From NCBI GenBank assembly GCA_005777235.1, contig SXND01000016.1, positions 1 through 44,288 on the forward strand: a DNA stretch of 44,288 nt, given 5' to 3'. The position numbers and the translations under genes are program-made. The DNA comes from Pseudomonadota bacterium. Its GTDB lineage: Bacteria > Tectomicrobia > Entotheonellia > Entotheonellales > Entotheonellaceae. This document shows positions 33,307 through 42,002 of this stretch, one piece after another (the stretch's first letter is position 1; each line of letters starts with the position of its first letter). The notes under the pieces are model-generated. The model was not told the origin of the DNA. It did no database searches and was given only the letters and a program-made list of their open reading frames with translations.

Positions 33307-35316
33307 TCACGGTGTGACCGCTCCCTCCAGTGGCACAATACGCCCGTTTTTCACCGTCAGCACATACAGCTCTTTGTCGGCATCGCCCGTCTCGCGCATG
33401 CTGGTGAGGCCCGACACCCCAGCAAAGTTGCGCACCTGCAAGAGTCCATCCCGCAGTTGCGTCGGCGTCTGGGCCCCGGCGTGCAGCACCTGGGCACACA
33501 TGAGGAACGTATCGTAGGCTTGCGCCGCAAGGAGATCCGGCGCTTCTTGATGACGCTTGCGGAATTGCGCTACAAACGTTTGGACGGCCGGGGTGGTGGC
33601 GTCGGCGAAGAAGCCATCGACAAAAATGGCTCCTTCCAACAGACGCCCACTGCGGGCCAGCAGGCTCGGGGCATTCCAGCCGTCGCTGCCCAGGAGTTGC
33701 ACGCCGGTCTTGAGGTTGGCGGCGGCGAGCTGCGTCACCACGGTGCCCACGCGGTCGGCATATTCGGGCAGAAAGATGGCGTCATAGCGCAGGCCCTTCA
33801 GTGGAGCGAAAAGCCGTGAGAAATTGGCGTTTTTGGTCGGATAGGACACCACCGCGACCACCTCGCCCTGGTGTTGCAGGACATGGGTGCGAAACTGGTC
33901 GCGCAACGCCGTGCCATAGGCATCAGCAGGATGCACAATGGCAAAGCGCCGCAGCTTGCGCACCCCGGTGGCGTAGGACGCTAGAAAGCGCCCTTGCAAG
34001 GCATCGGTCATACTATTGCGCAGGGTCAAGAGACCTGGCGCCGGAAACGTGCTGTCCCGCGCATACGGCGACATAAGCGGCACGCCCAGCTCGCCAGCCA
34101 ACGGGGCAAGCTCCGTGGTCATACGGCTCAACAGGGGGCCAATCACCCCGATGACACGCTCCTTGTCGACCAGCGTGCGGAAGGCTTGCTGAGCGGTCGC
34201 CGTCGCTTGGGTGGCATCGCGCACGGCGAGGGTGAGTGTGAGGTCGGGATAGCGCTCGCGGGCCTGCGCCAGTCCTATCTCAATGGCATGCAGCGCCCGT
34301 TTCCCTGCCGACGCCCCCGCCCCTGACAGCGGGAGGAGCACGCCAAGGGTCACCCGTGCGGCCGGCGCGCCCCCCGGCGTAGCGACCTGGAGCGCGCGCA
34401 ACCGTTCACGTGCCGCCTGGGCCCCGGTGGCCTGCGGGAAGTGCGTCAGCAGCCGCGTGAGGGCTTCAACCTCGGCGGCCTGATTTGGCGTCGTACGATA
34501 CACCTCCCCTAAGCGTTCTAGCAGGAGATCCCCAGGATAGGTCTTCGCATAGCGCTGGGCCAACGCCACCAGCTCTGGCGTGGTCAGGGCCTGGCGCACG
34601 GTCGTGCTGATATGCTCCCGGGCCTGCTGCACCACCGCAGGATCACTACTGCTGTCCTGGGCGGCGGCCAGATCCGGGAGCGCCTCGGCAGCGCGCTGCT
34701 GTTTCAAGGCCGCGGCCCCCAGGTAATAGTGCGCCAGGCCACGCGCCTCGCCCTGCGGCGCCAGTGCGAGATACTGCCGTAACGCGGTCAGACTCCCCGC
34801 ATGGTCGTGCTGGTAATAGGATGCGATACCAAGCCCAAGGTGGGCCTCCGGCACACGCTTGGACTGCGGGAAGCGCTCCAGAAGGGGGCGATAGGCGGGG
34901 AGCGCCTGTTCATACTGCTCAAGCGTCAGCGCCAGGTGACCCAGGGCCAGCAGCGCCTCACTGGTCAGGGGACTGTCGGGGTAACGACGTACAAAATGCG
35001 TAAACGCTTCCCGGGCCTGCAGCCGCTCTCCACGCAGGCGCAGGGCGTCGGCGGCGGCAAAGGCGTCGCGTTGTTCCGTGTCGAGGATGTCTGCGGGTAG
35101 CGTCAACGCCGGGAGGGTGGGGAGGAAACGTGGTTCCGTGCTCGGCGGGAGGTCCGGGGACACCGGCCCCAGTGTTTGGCAACTGGTCAGTGCCAGCATC
35201 ACGCACCCGAGCAGGAGGAGATGCCAGGCCTGCCCATGTCTGCCTGATAGCCACCGGCCACTGCGCCAGGGGAACTGTATGAACGCTGCCACATGCATAG
35301 AAACGGTAACACGCAT
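33307..35316 (-). CDS. lipoprotein with TPR repeats and a type 1 periplasmic binding domain (LpoA/LivK-like)
   Basis: A 669-residue protein from the second ATG of an ATGATG pair, 6 bases after GAGG. A signal segment ends in a lipobox, LALTSC (Cys46). Residues ~90-330 form TPR-like helices (FTHFVRRYPDSPLTSEALLALG, YEQALPAYRPLLERFPQSKR). Residues ~345-660 are a Leu/Ile/Val-binding-type fold: VTLGVLLPLSGAGASAGKRA, VIGVIGPLLSRMTTELAPLA, GVPLMSPYARDSTFP, AIVHPADAYGTALRDQF, YDAIFLPEYADRVGTVV, LLGSDGWNAPSLL. The same architecture as LpoA, the outer-membrane activator of penicillin-binding proteins, and as some ABC substrate-binding lipoproteins. It is divergent from a LivF-like ATPase, which keeps a transport role open. 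Confidence 0.8.
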   Translation of the reverse strand: MRVTVSMHVAAFIQFPWRSGRWLSGRHGQAWHLLLLGCVMLALTSCQTLGPVSPDLPPSTEPRFLPTLPALTLPADILDTEQRDAFAAADALRLRGERLQAREAFTHFVRRYPDSPLTSEALLALGHLALTLEQYEQALPAYRPLLERFPQSKRVPEAHLGLGIASYYQHDHAGSLTALRQYLALAPQGEARGLAHYYLGAAALKQQRAAEALPDLAAAQDSSSDPAVVQQAREHISTTVRQALTTPELVALAQRYAKTYPGDLLLERLGEVYRTTPNQAAEVEALTRLLTHFPQATGAQAARERLRALQVATPGGAPAARVTLGVLLPLSGAGASAGKRALHAIEIGLAQARERYPDLTLTLAVRDATQATATAQQAFRTLVDKERVIGVIGPLLSRMTTELAPLAGELGVPLMSPYARDSTFPAPGLLTLRNSMTDALQGRFLASYATGVRKLRRFAIVHPADAYGTALRDQFRTHVLQHQGEVVAVVSYPTKNANFSRLFAPLKGLRYDAIFLPEYADRVGTVVTQLAAANLKTGVQLLGSDGWNAPSLLARSGRLLEGAIFVDGFFADATTPAVQTFVAQFRKRHQEAPDLLAAQAYDTFLMCAQVLHAGAQTPTQLRDGLLQVRNFAGVSGLTSMRETGDADKELYVLTVKNGRIVPLEGAVTP

Positions 35317-35642
35317 CATAGACCTCAGTAGGGACGTGGTCTGCCCTAACACGCCCGCAAGTGGTGTGGGGCGACCGTGGCCTGGCATGTGCTGCACGGC
35401 GACATGCGTTCTGGAAGTTGTTGAATAGCGTAGGATATGGTAATAGGAAAGGGGCTCCTGTGCAAGCGCGTCACCGTCAGCTGTTGGCATGGAACGGCCA
35501 TGCACGACAGGTCAGGAGCGCTGCTGCACGCATGCCTCTTGCCGTCGTGTGACTGGTACCGCCCAGACGACGCACGTTGCGGTCTGCAGGGGTTGCACAG
35601 GCTGGGGGAACACTTCACGCGGTCCGCCGCATGACTGGTAAC
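35317..35642. promoter_or_regulatory. divergent intergenic region between the binding-protein and LivF-like genes
   Basis: About 325 bases with no convincing gene. It must hold promoters in both directions, but no strong sigma-70 match is seen. A dyad, GCATGG-AACGG-CCATGC at 35487-35503, is a possible operator or hairpin. Confidence 0.35.
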
Positions 35643-36476
35643 ATGATGCATGGGATATTGCTGACAGCGCCGGAGCACCCGCTTCTCAAAGTCAATAACA
35701 TTGAAGTCATCTACGACCACGTCATTCTCGTGCTCAAAGGCGTATCGCTGCAAGTGCCCGAGGGGGGCATCGTGGCACTCCTGGGAGCGAACGGCGCCGG
35801 CACGACGACCACGCTCAAGGCCATTTCCAATTTGTTGCACGCGGAGCGCGGCGAAGTCACCAAGGGCAGCATTGAGTACCGTGGCGAGCGGGTGGACCGC
35901 CTGACGCCCTCGCTGCTGGTCAGACGCGGGGTCATCCAGGTGATGGAAGGGCGGCACTGTTTTGGCCATTTGTCCTGTGAAGAGAACCTGTTGACGGGGG
36001 CCTATACGCGCACCGACGGACGGGCCGCCATCCAGCGCGACATGGAGCGCGTATATACCTACTTTCCACGGCTGGCGGAGCGTCGGCATGCCAAGACAGG
36101 CTACGTCTCGGGCGGTGAGCAGCAGATGGCCGTTATTGGTCGAGCGCTGATGGCCCGCCCGCGCCTCATCTTGCTCGATGAGCCTTCCATGGGTCTGGCC
36201 CCGCAATTGGTGGCAGAAATTTTTGACATTGTGCAGCGTTTACACCGCGAGGAAGGCGTGAGTTTTCTCTTAGCCGAGCAGAATACCACCGCGGCGCTGC
36301 GGGTGGCGGACCATGGCTATATTCTCGAAAACGGCCGGGTGGTGCTCGACGGCAGCGCCGCCAGTCTGCGCGAGAACGAGGATGTGAAAGAGTTTTATCT
36401 GGGCCTGGGCAGCACGGGCCGCCGCAGCTATCGTGACGTCAAGCATTACCGCCGTCGTAAGCGCTGGTTGGCGTAA
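35643..36476 (+). CDS. LivF-like branched-chain amino acid ABC ATPase with a mutated Walker A
   Basis: A 277-residue ABC ATPase of the LivF class: LLKVNNIEVIYDHVILVLKG, Q-loop region RRGVIQVMEGRHCFGHLSCEEN, signature YVSGGEQQMAVIGRALM, Walker B RLILLDEPSMGLAPQLV, and LLAEQN in place of a switch His, normal for LivF. The P-loop reads GANGAGTTTTLK: residue 54 is Thr (ACG at 35802-35804) where the family has the essential Lys (AAG), a one-base change. ATP hydrolysis should be lost or severely reduced. The basic tail (RDVKHYRRRKRWLA) is normal for one LivF subgroup. No LivG, LivH or LivM gene is near. The start is uncertain (35631, 35643 or 35646). Confidence 0.85.
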   Translation: MMHGILLTAPEHPLLKVNNIEVIYDHVILVLKGVSLQVPEGGIVALLGANGAGTTTTLKAISNLLHAERGEVTKGSIEYRGERVDRLTPSLLVRRGVIQVMEGRHCFGHLSCEENLLTGAYTRTDGRAAIQRDMERVYTYFPRLAERRHAKTGYVSGGEQQMAVIGRALMARPRLILLDEPSMGLAPQLVAEIFDIVQRLHREEGVSFLLAEQNTTAALRVADHGYILENGRVVLDGSAASLRENEDVKEFYLGLGSTGRRSYRDVKHYRRRKRWLA

Positions 36477-36518
36477 GGCGGCACGGTACCCACGGGCGGT
36501 GCCGTGCGTCGTGCCGCC
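36477..36518. terminator. palindromic hairpin between convergent genes
   Basis: GGCGGCACG (36477-36485) pairs with CGTGCCGCC (36510-36518), with an inner GCACGG/CCGTGC pairing as an alternative. It begins at the base after the livF-like stop and ends 15 bases before the LLM stop. No T-run; possible bidirectional transcript end. Confidence 0.45.
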
Positions 36519-36533
36519 TGGCAGGGTCGGCTG

Positions 36534-37457
36534 TTAGCGCAATGTTCCTGTGCCGAGATCCACCACCTGTTCAGCGACGGTCGTCAGCATACGCCACGCC
36601 GTCTCATGATGCCGTGTAGCCTCCACGTCCCCATAAAACGTATCCAGCAACACATACTGCGCTCCGAGGGCCTCCAGGCCCTGCAGATCGGCGTGCACCT
36701 GCTCCGGCGTGCCCTCGCCCGCCGTGCGCTCGGCTTCAGGCTCGGGACGCTCGGTGAGACGTAAGCGGATACGCGGGCAGAGGGCCGGGACGGGTTTGTG
36801 CTCAGCTGCCGCCAGTTGGCGCAGCCGCGGCAGGCCGGTGTCGCGCAGCCAATCGACCCGAATGCGGATCGGGTGCCAGGCATCACCATAGCGGATGGCC
36901 CGTCGTAAGGCGGCATCGCTGGCGCCACCCACCCAGATGGGCGGATGCGGCACGCGCACTGGGCGCGGCGCCGTGTGCACGTTCTCAAAGGTCACGTACT
37001 TGCCGGAAAATGACGCCAGGTCAGTGGTCCAGAAGGTTTTGAGGACCGCCAGATATTCATTGGTCAAGGCCCCACGTTGGTGGAAGGGCACCCCCAGGGC
37101 CGCGAACTCTTGCTCGGCCCAGCCCACCCCGACGCCAAACAGCAGCCGTCCGCCGCTCAATTGATCGATGTTGGCAGCCATGCGCGCCATTTCCAGGGGA
37201 TTGCGGTAGGGCAGGACGATAACCGTGGTGCCGATCTCGATACGCCGCGTCACACCGGCCAGCCAGGCCAGGGTCGTAAACGGCTCATAGAAGGGGGCCG
37301 GATAGCGTCCTTGCACATCCTCTGTAATGGCGACGTGGTCCGCGGCCATGAGAAAGTGGTACCCCATGGCTTCCGTAAACGTGGCCCATTGGGTGAGCGC
37401 GCTGGGATGGGCGCCTGGTCCAAAGTTGATCAGATTGACACCGTATTTCACAGCCAT
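36534..37457 (-). CDS. LLM-class (F420-dependent type) oxidoreductase
   Basis: A 307-residue luciferase-like TIM-barrel protein: KYGVNLINFGPGAHPSALTQ, FTEAMGYHFLMAADHVAITE, FYEPFTTLAWLAGVTRRIEI, GTTVIVLPYRNPLEMARMAAN, LSGGRLLFGVGVGWAEQEFAALG, and PHPPIWVGGASDAALRRAI. These match the F420-dependent LLM subfamilies (TIGR03619-like) more than FMN luciferases, but cofactor choice cannot be settled from motifs. It starts 31 bases after the phosphotransferase-like gene, preceded by GTGAGGC, and is the last gene of a three-gene unit. Confidence 0.85.
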   Translation of the reverse strand: MAVKYGVNLINFGPGAHPSALTQWATFTEAMGYHFLMAADHVAITEDVQGRYPAPFYEPFTTLAWLAGVTRRIEIGTTVIVLPYRNPLEMARMAANIDQLSGGRLLFGVGVGWAEQEFAALGVPFHQRGALTNEYLAVLKTFWTTDLASFSGKYVTFENVHTAPRPVRVPHPPIWVGGASDAALRRAIRYGDAWHPIRIRVDWLRDTGLPRLRQLAAAEHKPVPALCPRIRLRLTERPEPEAERTAGEGTPEQVHADLQGLEALGAQYVLLDTFYGDVEATRHHETAWRMLTTVAEQVVDLGTGTLR

Positions 37458-37488
37458 GCCTCACTTTCAGAGAAAAAGATGGCGAGAG

Positions 37489-40035
37489 TTATCGCTCCGC
37501 CGCCTGCGAGGGCGGAGCAGAGGGCGGGGCCAGATGCACGGTGCCCTGGGCCCCATCCAGCAGAATGGTACTGCCATCGACGATATGCTGGGTAGCCTGC
37601 GGCACGTTAATCACCGCGGGTATGCCATACTCTCGCGCCACAATCGCCCCATGCGACAGATAGCCGCCGGTCTCCATCACCAGACCCGCGGCGAGGAGAA
37701 ACAGCGGCGTCCAGCCGGGGTCAGTCGAGGGGACCACCAGAATATCCCCAGGTTGCAGACGAGCGCCCTCGTGCGGGCCATACAGCACCCGCGCCGTGCT
37801 CTGCACCCGTCCAGGACTCGACGGCAAGCCCGTGAGCACGGCGCCCGCTGCCACCGGGGTCTCCGTATACACGGGGCGATTGCCGATGAAGAGTTCCGGC
37901 ATGTGCCGGGCGGCATCGCGTTGCCGTTCGAGGCGCCGCTGCTGTAACAGCGGCTGGAGCGCCTCGCGGGTCATGGTGCCGCGCAAGGCGTGTGTGACCT
38001 CCTCGGCCTCGAAGAGAAAGATCGTCTCCGGGGTCTCGAACCAGCCATCCTCGATGAGGAAATGCGCCGCCCGCAGCATCATCATGCGGGCAATATCGAA
38101 GAGCCGCACCAGGTGCGATTTGCTGTTTTCACGCAGACGCGCATAGGTCTGGGTACGCCACAACAGGGCTCGGAAGAGGGCCCGGGTGCCCCAATGCAGA
38201 CGCTGGCCGATGTCGCGTTCCAGCGCGTGACGCCGCTGCGCCTGCGTGTGCGGATCAAACGGCGGCAGCTCCTGCTCGAGACGCGCATAGGCGGCCATCA
38301 CGGTGAACAGATACTCCGGTTGCTCGTGCCAACGCGGGTTGGCGATCTCGACTTCATACAGGGCGCGATGCCCGTAGGTGTTGAGAAAGCGCTGCCAGGC
38401 CGTCAGAAACTCCGTGCCCGCTAAGGCCTGCTCCCAGTCGTGCCAGTCGCGGCGTTCCAGGAAAGCGTGCACTGGCGGTGACTGCCGGGCCTGACGCGAC
38501 AGCTGCCAGAGTGCATAACTGTGCTCGGCGCTGCTGATCTCCCCTATACCACTCATCAACTCGGCGGCGAAACTGCTCCCTGCCGCTTCCGGCATGGCGT
38601 AGACGACGAGATCATGCAACAGACTCGACATACCACTCAAGGCCAAGGTCAGATTGAGATGCAAGAGCACGAAAGGATCGGCGACGCCGACGTAGGCCTC
38701 CATCGCCTGCAACAGCGCCGAGCGGTCGAGCGACGGGACGAGACGTTGCTCCGTCCGCCAGTAGCGCTGCAGGGCGGCAAAGGCTGCCGGTGCGGCCCGG
38801 CGTGTGCGTCGGGCAATGCCCAGAAAGCGTAGGCCATTGCGTAACCAGCGCAGGCGTTGGGCCAGGTTCGGAGGTGCTGGCGGCACGGCGTTGGGGGGCA
38901 CGGCGCCGCCGATTTGGGCCGCCTGCATCTCCGGGGTCGCACCGTAGAGCGCATACGAGACATCGCAGAAGAGCGAGATGTTGAAATACGGTCGGCCCCA
39001 AAAGCGTCGCACCAGGGGACGCTGGGGATCAGTCTGGTAGCCGGCATCGGCGTACTGCTGGCGCAGCACCGTTTCCAATTGCGGCTGCATGAGTGACCAG
39101 GTAAAGGGTGAGACCAGCCCGGGCAAGATGTCCTTGAGATTGGCGTTGCCCCAGACATCCGCCGTGCCGCTCCCCACATCGTCGTCCAGCGTGGTGATGG
39201 GCCGACTCTGGACGATCCAGCACGTCGTGCCATCCCAGACCCATTCGACATCCTGTGGACTCCCCGCCAGCTCTTCCAGACGCACACACAGCTCTCCGAG
39301 CTGTAGGAGCACCTCTGAGGTCAGCAGCGGCGGACGGTCGAAGGGTAGCCAGCGTGTATCGAGGAGGTGTAAGGCAGGGGTTTTCGCCAGGGTATACTGT
39401 TCCGGCTGCACAATCCCGGCGACCACCGCCACGCCAAGACCGGCCGCGGCATGGATCACCAGGCGCGTGCGATCCCCGGAGAGCGGCTCGGCGGTAAAGG
39501 CGACACCAGCGCACTGTGCCGACACCAGGTGTTGCAGGACCACCGCCATGCGGGGCGGGGCCTCGGCTTCGCCTACGTGCTGCCGATAGGCAATAGCGTG
39601 TGCCGACCACCAGGCCGCCCAGCAGGCCCGGATGGTCGGCCACAGCTGCGCCTCGGGTATGGCCAGCCAACTCTCATAGATGCCGGCATACGAGGCGGTG
39701 GCGCGGTCTTCCGCCACGGCTGAAGAGCGCACGGCCCAGCCGTGTGGGGCCGGTCCGAGGGTGGCAAGCGCCGCACGCACCTCGGCTTCTAAGGTCTCTG
39801 GGATGGGCGCGTTGAGGGCTGCCTGACGTAACTCCTCGGCCCCAGCGCTCAGGGGCGCCGACGCCATGGTACACACGGCGCGGAGGGCCGCAGGACTGAG
39901 CACACACCCAGGCGGCACGGGAAACCCGGCTTGCGCCAGTCGAGCCAGGGAGGCCCCTTTCCCCCCAGAAACGGCCACTACGGTAGCGTCTAGGGCACTC
40001 CACAGGTGCACGTAGGGTGCGGAGGCTGGCGCCAT
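37489..40035 (-). CDS. rifampicin-phosphotransferase-like / PEP-synthase-like dikinase
   Basis: An 848-residue enzyme with the rifampicin phosphotransferase layout and length: an N-terminal ATP-grasp region (VSGGKGASLARLAQAGFPVP, GWAVRSSAVAEDRATASYAG, FTAEPLSGDRTRLVIHAAAG, VEWVWDGTTCWIVQSRPIT). A large middle domain follows, beginning WGNANLKDILPGLVSPFTWS. The C-terminal swivelling phospho-His domain is LVVPSTDPGWTPLFLLAAGL and GGYLSHGAIVAREYGIPAV. Such enzymes split ATP to AMP and phosphate and move the beta-phosphate by the His to a bound small molecule. The middle domain decides the acceptor, and I cannot identify it; it need not be rifampicin. True PEP synthase has a PEP-binding barrel after the His domain, which is missing. 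ATG at 40035 is 5 bases from the upstream stop. Confidence 0.85.
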   Translation of the reverse strand: MAPASAPYVHLWSALDATVVAVSGGKGASLARLAQAGFPVPPGCVLSPAALRAVCTMASAPLSAGAEELRQAALNAPIPETLEAEVRAALATLGPAPHGWAVRSSAVAEDRATASYAGIYESWLAIPEAQLWPTIRACWAAWWSAHAIAYRQHVGEAEAPPRMAVVLQHLVSAQCAGVAFTAEPLSGDRTRLVIHAAAGLGVAVVAGIVQPEQYTLAKTPALHLLDTRWLPFDRPPLLTSEVLLQLGELCVRLEELAGSPQDVEWVWDGTTCWIVQSRPITTLDDDVGSGTADVWGNANLKDILPGLVSPFTWSLMQPQLETVLRQQYADAGYQTDPQRPLVRRFWGRPYFNISLFCDVSYALYGATPEMQAAQIGGAVPPNAVPPAPPNLAQRLRWLRNGLRFLGIARRTRRAAPAAFAALQRYWRTEQRLVPSLDRSALLQAMEAYVGVADPFVLLHLNLTLALSGMSSLLHDLVVYAMPEAAGSSFAAELMSGIGEISSAEHSYALWQLSRQARQSPPVHAFLERRDWHDWEQALAGTEFLTAWQRFLNTYGHRALYEVEIANPRWHEQPEYLFTVMAAYARLEQELPPFDPHTQAQRRHALERDIGQRLHWGTRALFRALLWRTQTYARLRENSKSHLVRLFDIARMMMLRAAHFLIEDGWFETPETIFLFEAEEVTHALRGTMTREALQPLLQQRRLERQRDAARHMPELFIGNRPVYTETPVAAGAVLTGLPSSPGRVQSTARVLYGPHEGARLQPGDILVVPSTDPGWTPLFLLAAGLVMETGGYLSHGAIVAREYGIPAVINVPQATQHIVDGSTILLDGAQGTVHLAPPSAPPSQAAER

Positions 40036-40039
40036 CACG

Positions 40040-41029
40040 TTACGCCCTTCCCTGCACAAAAAACCCCTGCTGCGCCGCCTGTTCCAGGACGTGCTGTGGC
40101 CGAATCACGCGTGGGCCAAGAGGTTGCAGGCGAATCGCCACCTGGTCATTGCGCCGCATGACGACCTCGCGCTCACCGTCGAGGGCAATGGTTCCCGGTC
40201 CGCCGGTGACGGCGACACACGCCCCAGGGGCCAGGGCGGCGTGACGTTGCACCCCGATGGCGACGATCAAGCCGGGGGCAATGGGCGCCAGGACGGTGGG
40301 GGCCTGGGGGTTGATTTCAATGACCATGCCACTGTCCGGGGCCGCGCCATCGAGGGGCAGATTCCCGGCGAGGGCCATAAAGCCAATCTGAGCCGGGAGG
40401 CGTTGCGCCACGACAACCATGCGGACCCGGTTAATGTCCCAGATGGCGCGTGAGGCGATGTACTGGTCCTCGCATACCACCGCATCAATCAGCGCCAGAT
40501 CCACCACGGTGCCGTTGACCTCAATATCCAAGCGGGGACGTTGCACGATGGCTTCTGGGGTCGTCACGATGCCACGCGCCACCAGCCCGGCGGCTAAGCC
40601 GGCGAGGGTGCCCTCGAACATGTAAGGGAAGACGTTGTTCGTGCCGGTGGATAACGGCAGTAAGGGCACGGTGCCACAGGACTTGGCCACGGCACGGTTG
40701 GTGCCATCGCCGCCCAGGCTGACGATGCAATCCACGCCCAAGTCACGCATCTGTGCGGCTGCACGGGTGGTGTCGCCTTGATTCGACTCCATCAGCATGT
40801 CTAACTCACGCACGCTAGTCGTCAGGTGTAACGTGTCGAGGGCTTTGCCGCAGATGTTAAACCCATCGGGCATGGTCACGACGGTCTCGACCCCGGTGGC
40901 GTCGAGCCCGAGCAGCACACGGCGCACGATGTTGACCTTTTCGTTGTTGTTGAACACCGAGCCATGCGCCACGAGGCGTCGGATGTCCTTACCGGAGGAT
41001 GGATTAGCAATAATTCCCACACTGGCCAC
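40040..41029 (-). CDS. NAD-kinase-family protein (AcoX-like)
   Basis: A 329-residue protein. VASVGIIANPSSGKDIRRLV opens the ATP-NAD kinase fold, VNIVRRVLLGLDATGVETVV follows, and CIVSLGGDGTNRAVAKSCGT carries the GGDGT nucleotide motif. PLLPLSTGTNNVFPYMFEGT and the C-terminal beta domain (IALDGEREVVMR) also fit. The wording of the first 150 residues matches AcoX proteins found beside acetoin dehydrogenase genes, but those are not here. The GTG at 41029 has GCGAGG 7 bases upstream and starts right at the domain; a longer form from ATG 41083 would add a Gly-rich stretch. It heads an operon with the phosphotransferase-like and LLM genes. Confidence 0.82.
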   Translation of the reverse strand: MASVGIIANPSSGKDIRRLVAHGSVFNNNEKVNIVRRVLLGLDATGVETVVTMPDGFNICGKALDTLHLTTSVRELDMLMESNQGDTTRAAAQMRDLGVDCIVSLGGDGTNRAVAKSCGTVPLLPLSTGTNNVFPYMFEGTLAGLAAGLVARGIVTTPEAIVQRPRLDIEVNGTVVDLALIDAVVCEDQYIASRAIWDINRVRMVVVAQRLPAQIGFMALAGNLPLDGAAPDSGMVIEINPQAPTVLAPIAPGLIVAIGVQRHAALAPGACVAVTGGPGTIALDGEREVVMRRNDQVAIRLQPLGPRVIRPQHVLEQAAQQGFFVQGRA

Positions 41030-41235
41030 GTTGTGCCTCGCTTTCTTGTCCGTGATGCCCCCCCCGCCGCCTTCCGCTTGCATGACGTGACCAGATGTCG
41101 TACATACGTGTGCAAGCTTGTAAGGAGGGCTGTGCCAAAGTTGCACGGCGCGGTCTCGTTCGAGACCGCCAGGCTTGCCGCGTAGGGGGCAGTCCCTCGA
41201 CCACTGGAGACAAGTGCCGATGATGGAGTCCCACG

Positions 41236-41568
41236 ATGCCTAGCAGCAAAAGTCACCAACCACCCAGGGAATTTACCACCACCAGTATGAAACTCCGTGG
41301 GGAGATTCGTGACGTTCTCCTCCCGAAGATTACCGATCTTGACGTCCTCAAACACCCTGCTGAGCGGCTGGTCTCGTCGCGGTCGTTTCAGATGCACGTG
41401 CGTGAACGCGATGCCGCCACCACCCAGGTGGTCGTGGAATATCGGAGCATTCACATCGGCTCGACAGTGGCCGAGATCCACCTGCAGCACTCAGCGACCA
41501 GTTTGCAAGAAGCCATCGACACGCTGTTGACCAGTTTGACGGACGGATGGATCTGGCAGGTGAGTTAG
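41236..41568 (+). CDS. small protein of unknown function
   Basis: A 110-residue protein, MPSSKSHQPPREFTTTSMK to LTDGWIWQVS. The ATG has GGAG 8 bases upstream. No signal peptide, membrane segment or known motif. The mixed alpha/beta pattern (VVVEYRSIHIGSTVAEIHLQ; LQEAIDTLLTSLTDGWIW) looks like a folded domain. It is divergent from the NAD-kinase-like gene and stands just outside the cassette array. I do not recognise it. Confidence 0.5.
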   Translation: MPSSKSHQPPREFTTTSMKLRGEIRDVLLPKITDLDVLKHPAERLVSSRSFQMHVRERDAATTQVVVEYRSIHIGSTVAEIHLQHSATSLQEAIDTLLTSLTDGWIWQVS

Positions 41569-41843
41569 TCAGCTTCACTCCCCAAATTTGTAAAGGGGAT
41601 TATCCCATGGTTGTCCCGATGGTGCCAGTAGTGCATGCGTCGCGTAGTTGTGGGGTCAGTTCTTGCTCCTGACCCATGAGGGTTTGCACCATAATAACAA
41701 TATTCTCTAGTTTCATTCATTCCTTGGTGGCTGCGGTGAGTGCGGTGTCTTGACGGCTGACATTGTCCGCTTACTATCGGAAAGCCATGTCCTGCGTGAT
41801 TAGGAACGACACCTCCTCCTTTTGAGAGTCTTTCGCCGTAGGC
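41569..41843. other. intergenic region before the cassette array
   Basis: About 275 bases, more AT-rich in the middle than the surroundings (for example 41690-41730). It contains a rightward promoter-like pair at 41750-41777 but no gene I can support. It probably marks the junction between chromosome and cassette array. Confidence 0.4.
41750..41777 (+). promoter_or_regulatory. promoter-like pair facing the cassette array
   Basis: TTGACG (41750-41755), 16-base spacer, TACTAT (41772-41777). Only a 12-codon frame follows before the attC site. It would transcribe against the cassette genes, so it may be fortuitous. Confidence 0.3.
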
Positions 41844-41932
41844 GCCTAACGCTAGGCGTCAGCCGACTGGGAACAGCGGAAGCGAGGTACGAGCGGACGC
41901 TGTTCCCAGTCGGCTGGACGCCATAGTTAGGT
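41844..41932 (-). repeat. attC site 1 (terminal)
   Basis: On the plus strand, GCCTAAC (41844-41850) and GTTAGGT (41926-41932) are the outer core sites. Between them AGCCGACTGGGAACAGCG is perfectly inverted as CGCTGTTCCCAGTCGGCT around a 19-base loop, and GGCGTC pairs with GACGCC. One unpaired G lies in the right arm. It is 70 bases after the vapC stop. Length 89 bases. Confidence 0.85.
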
Positions 41933-42002
41933 TCTGTACCTTGGCTCCGATGTGAGGTTCCATGGCTTACCGCCTGACCGGCTCTTCGATCAGCGGCATT
42001 CA

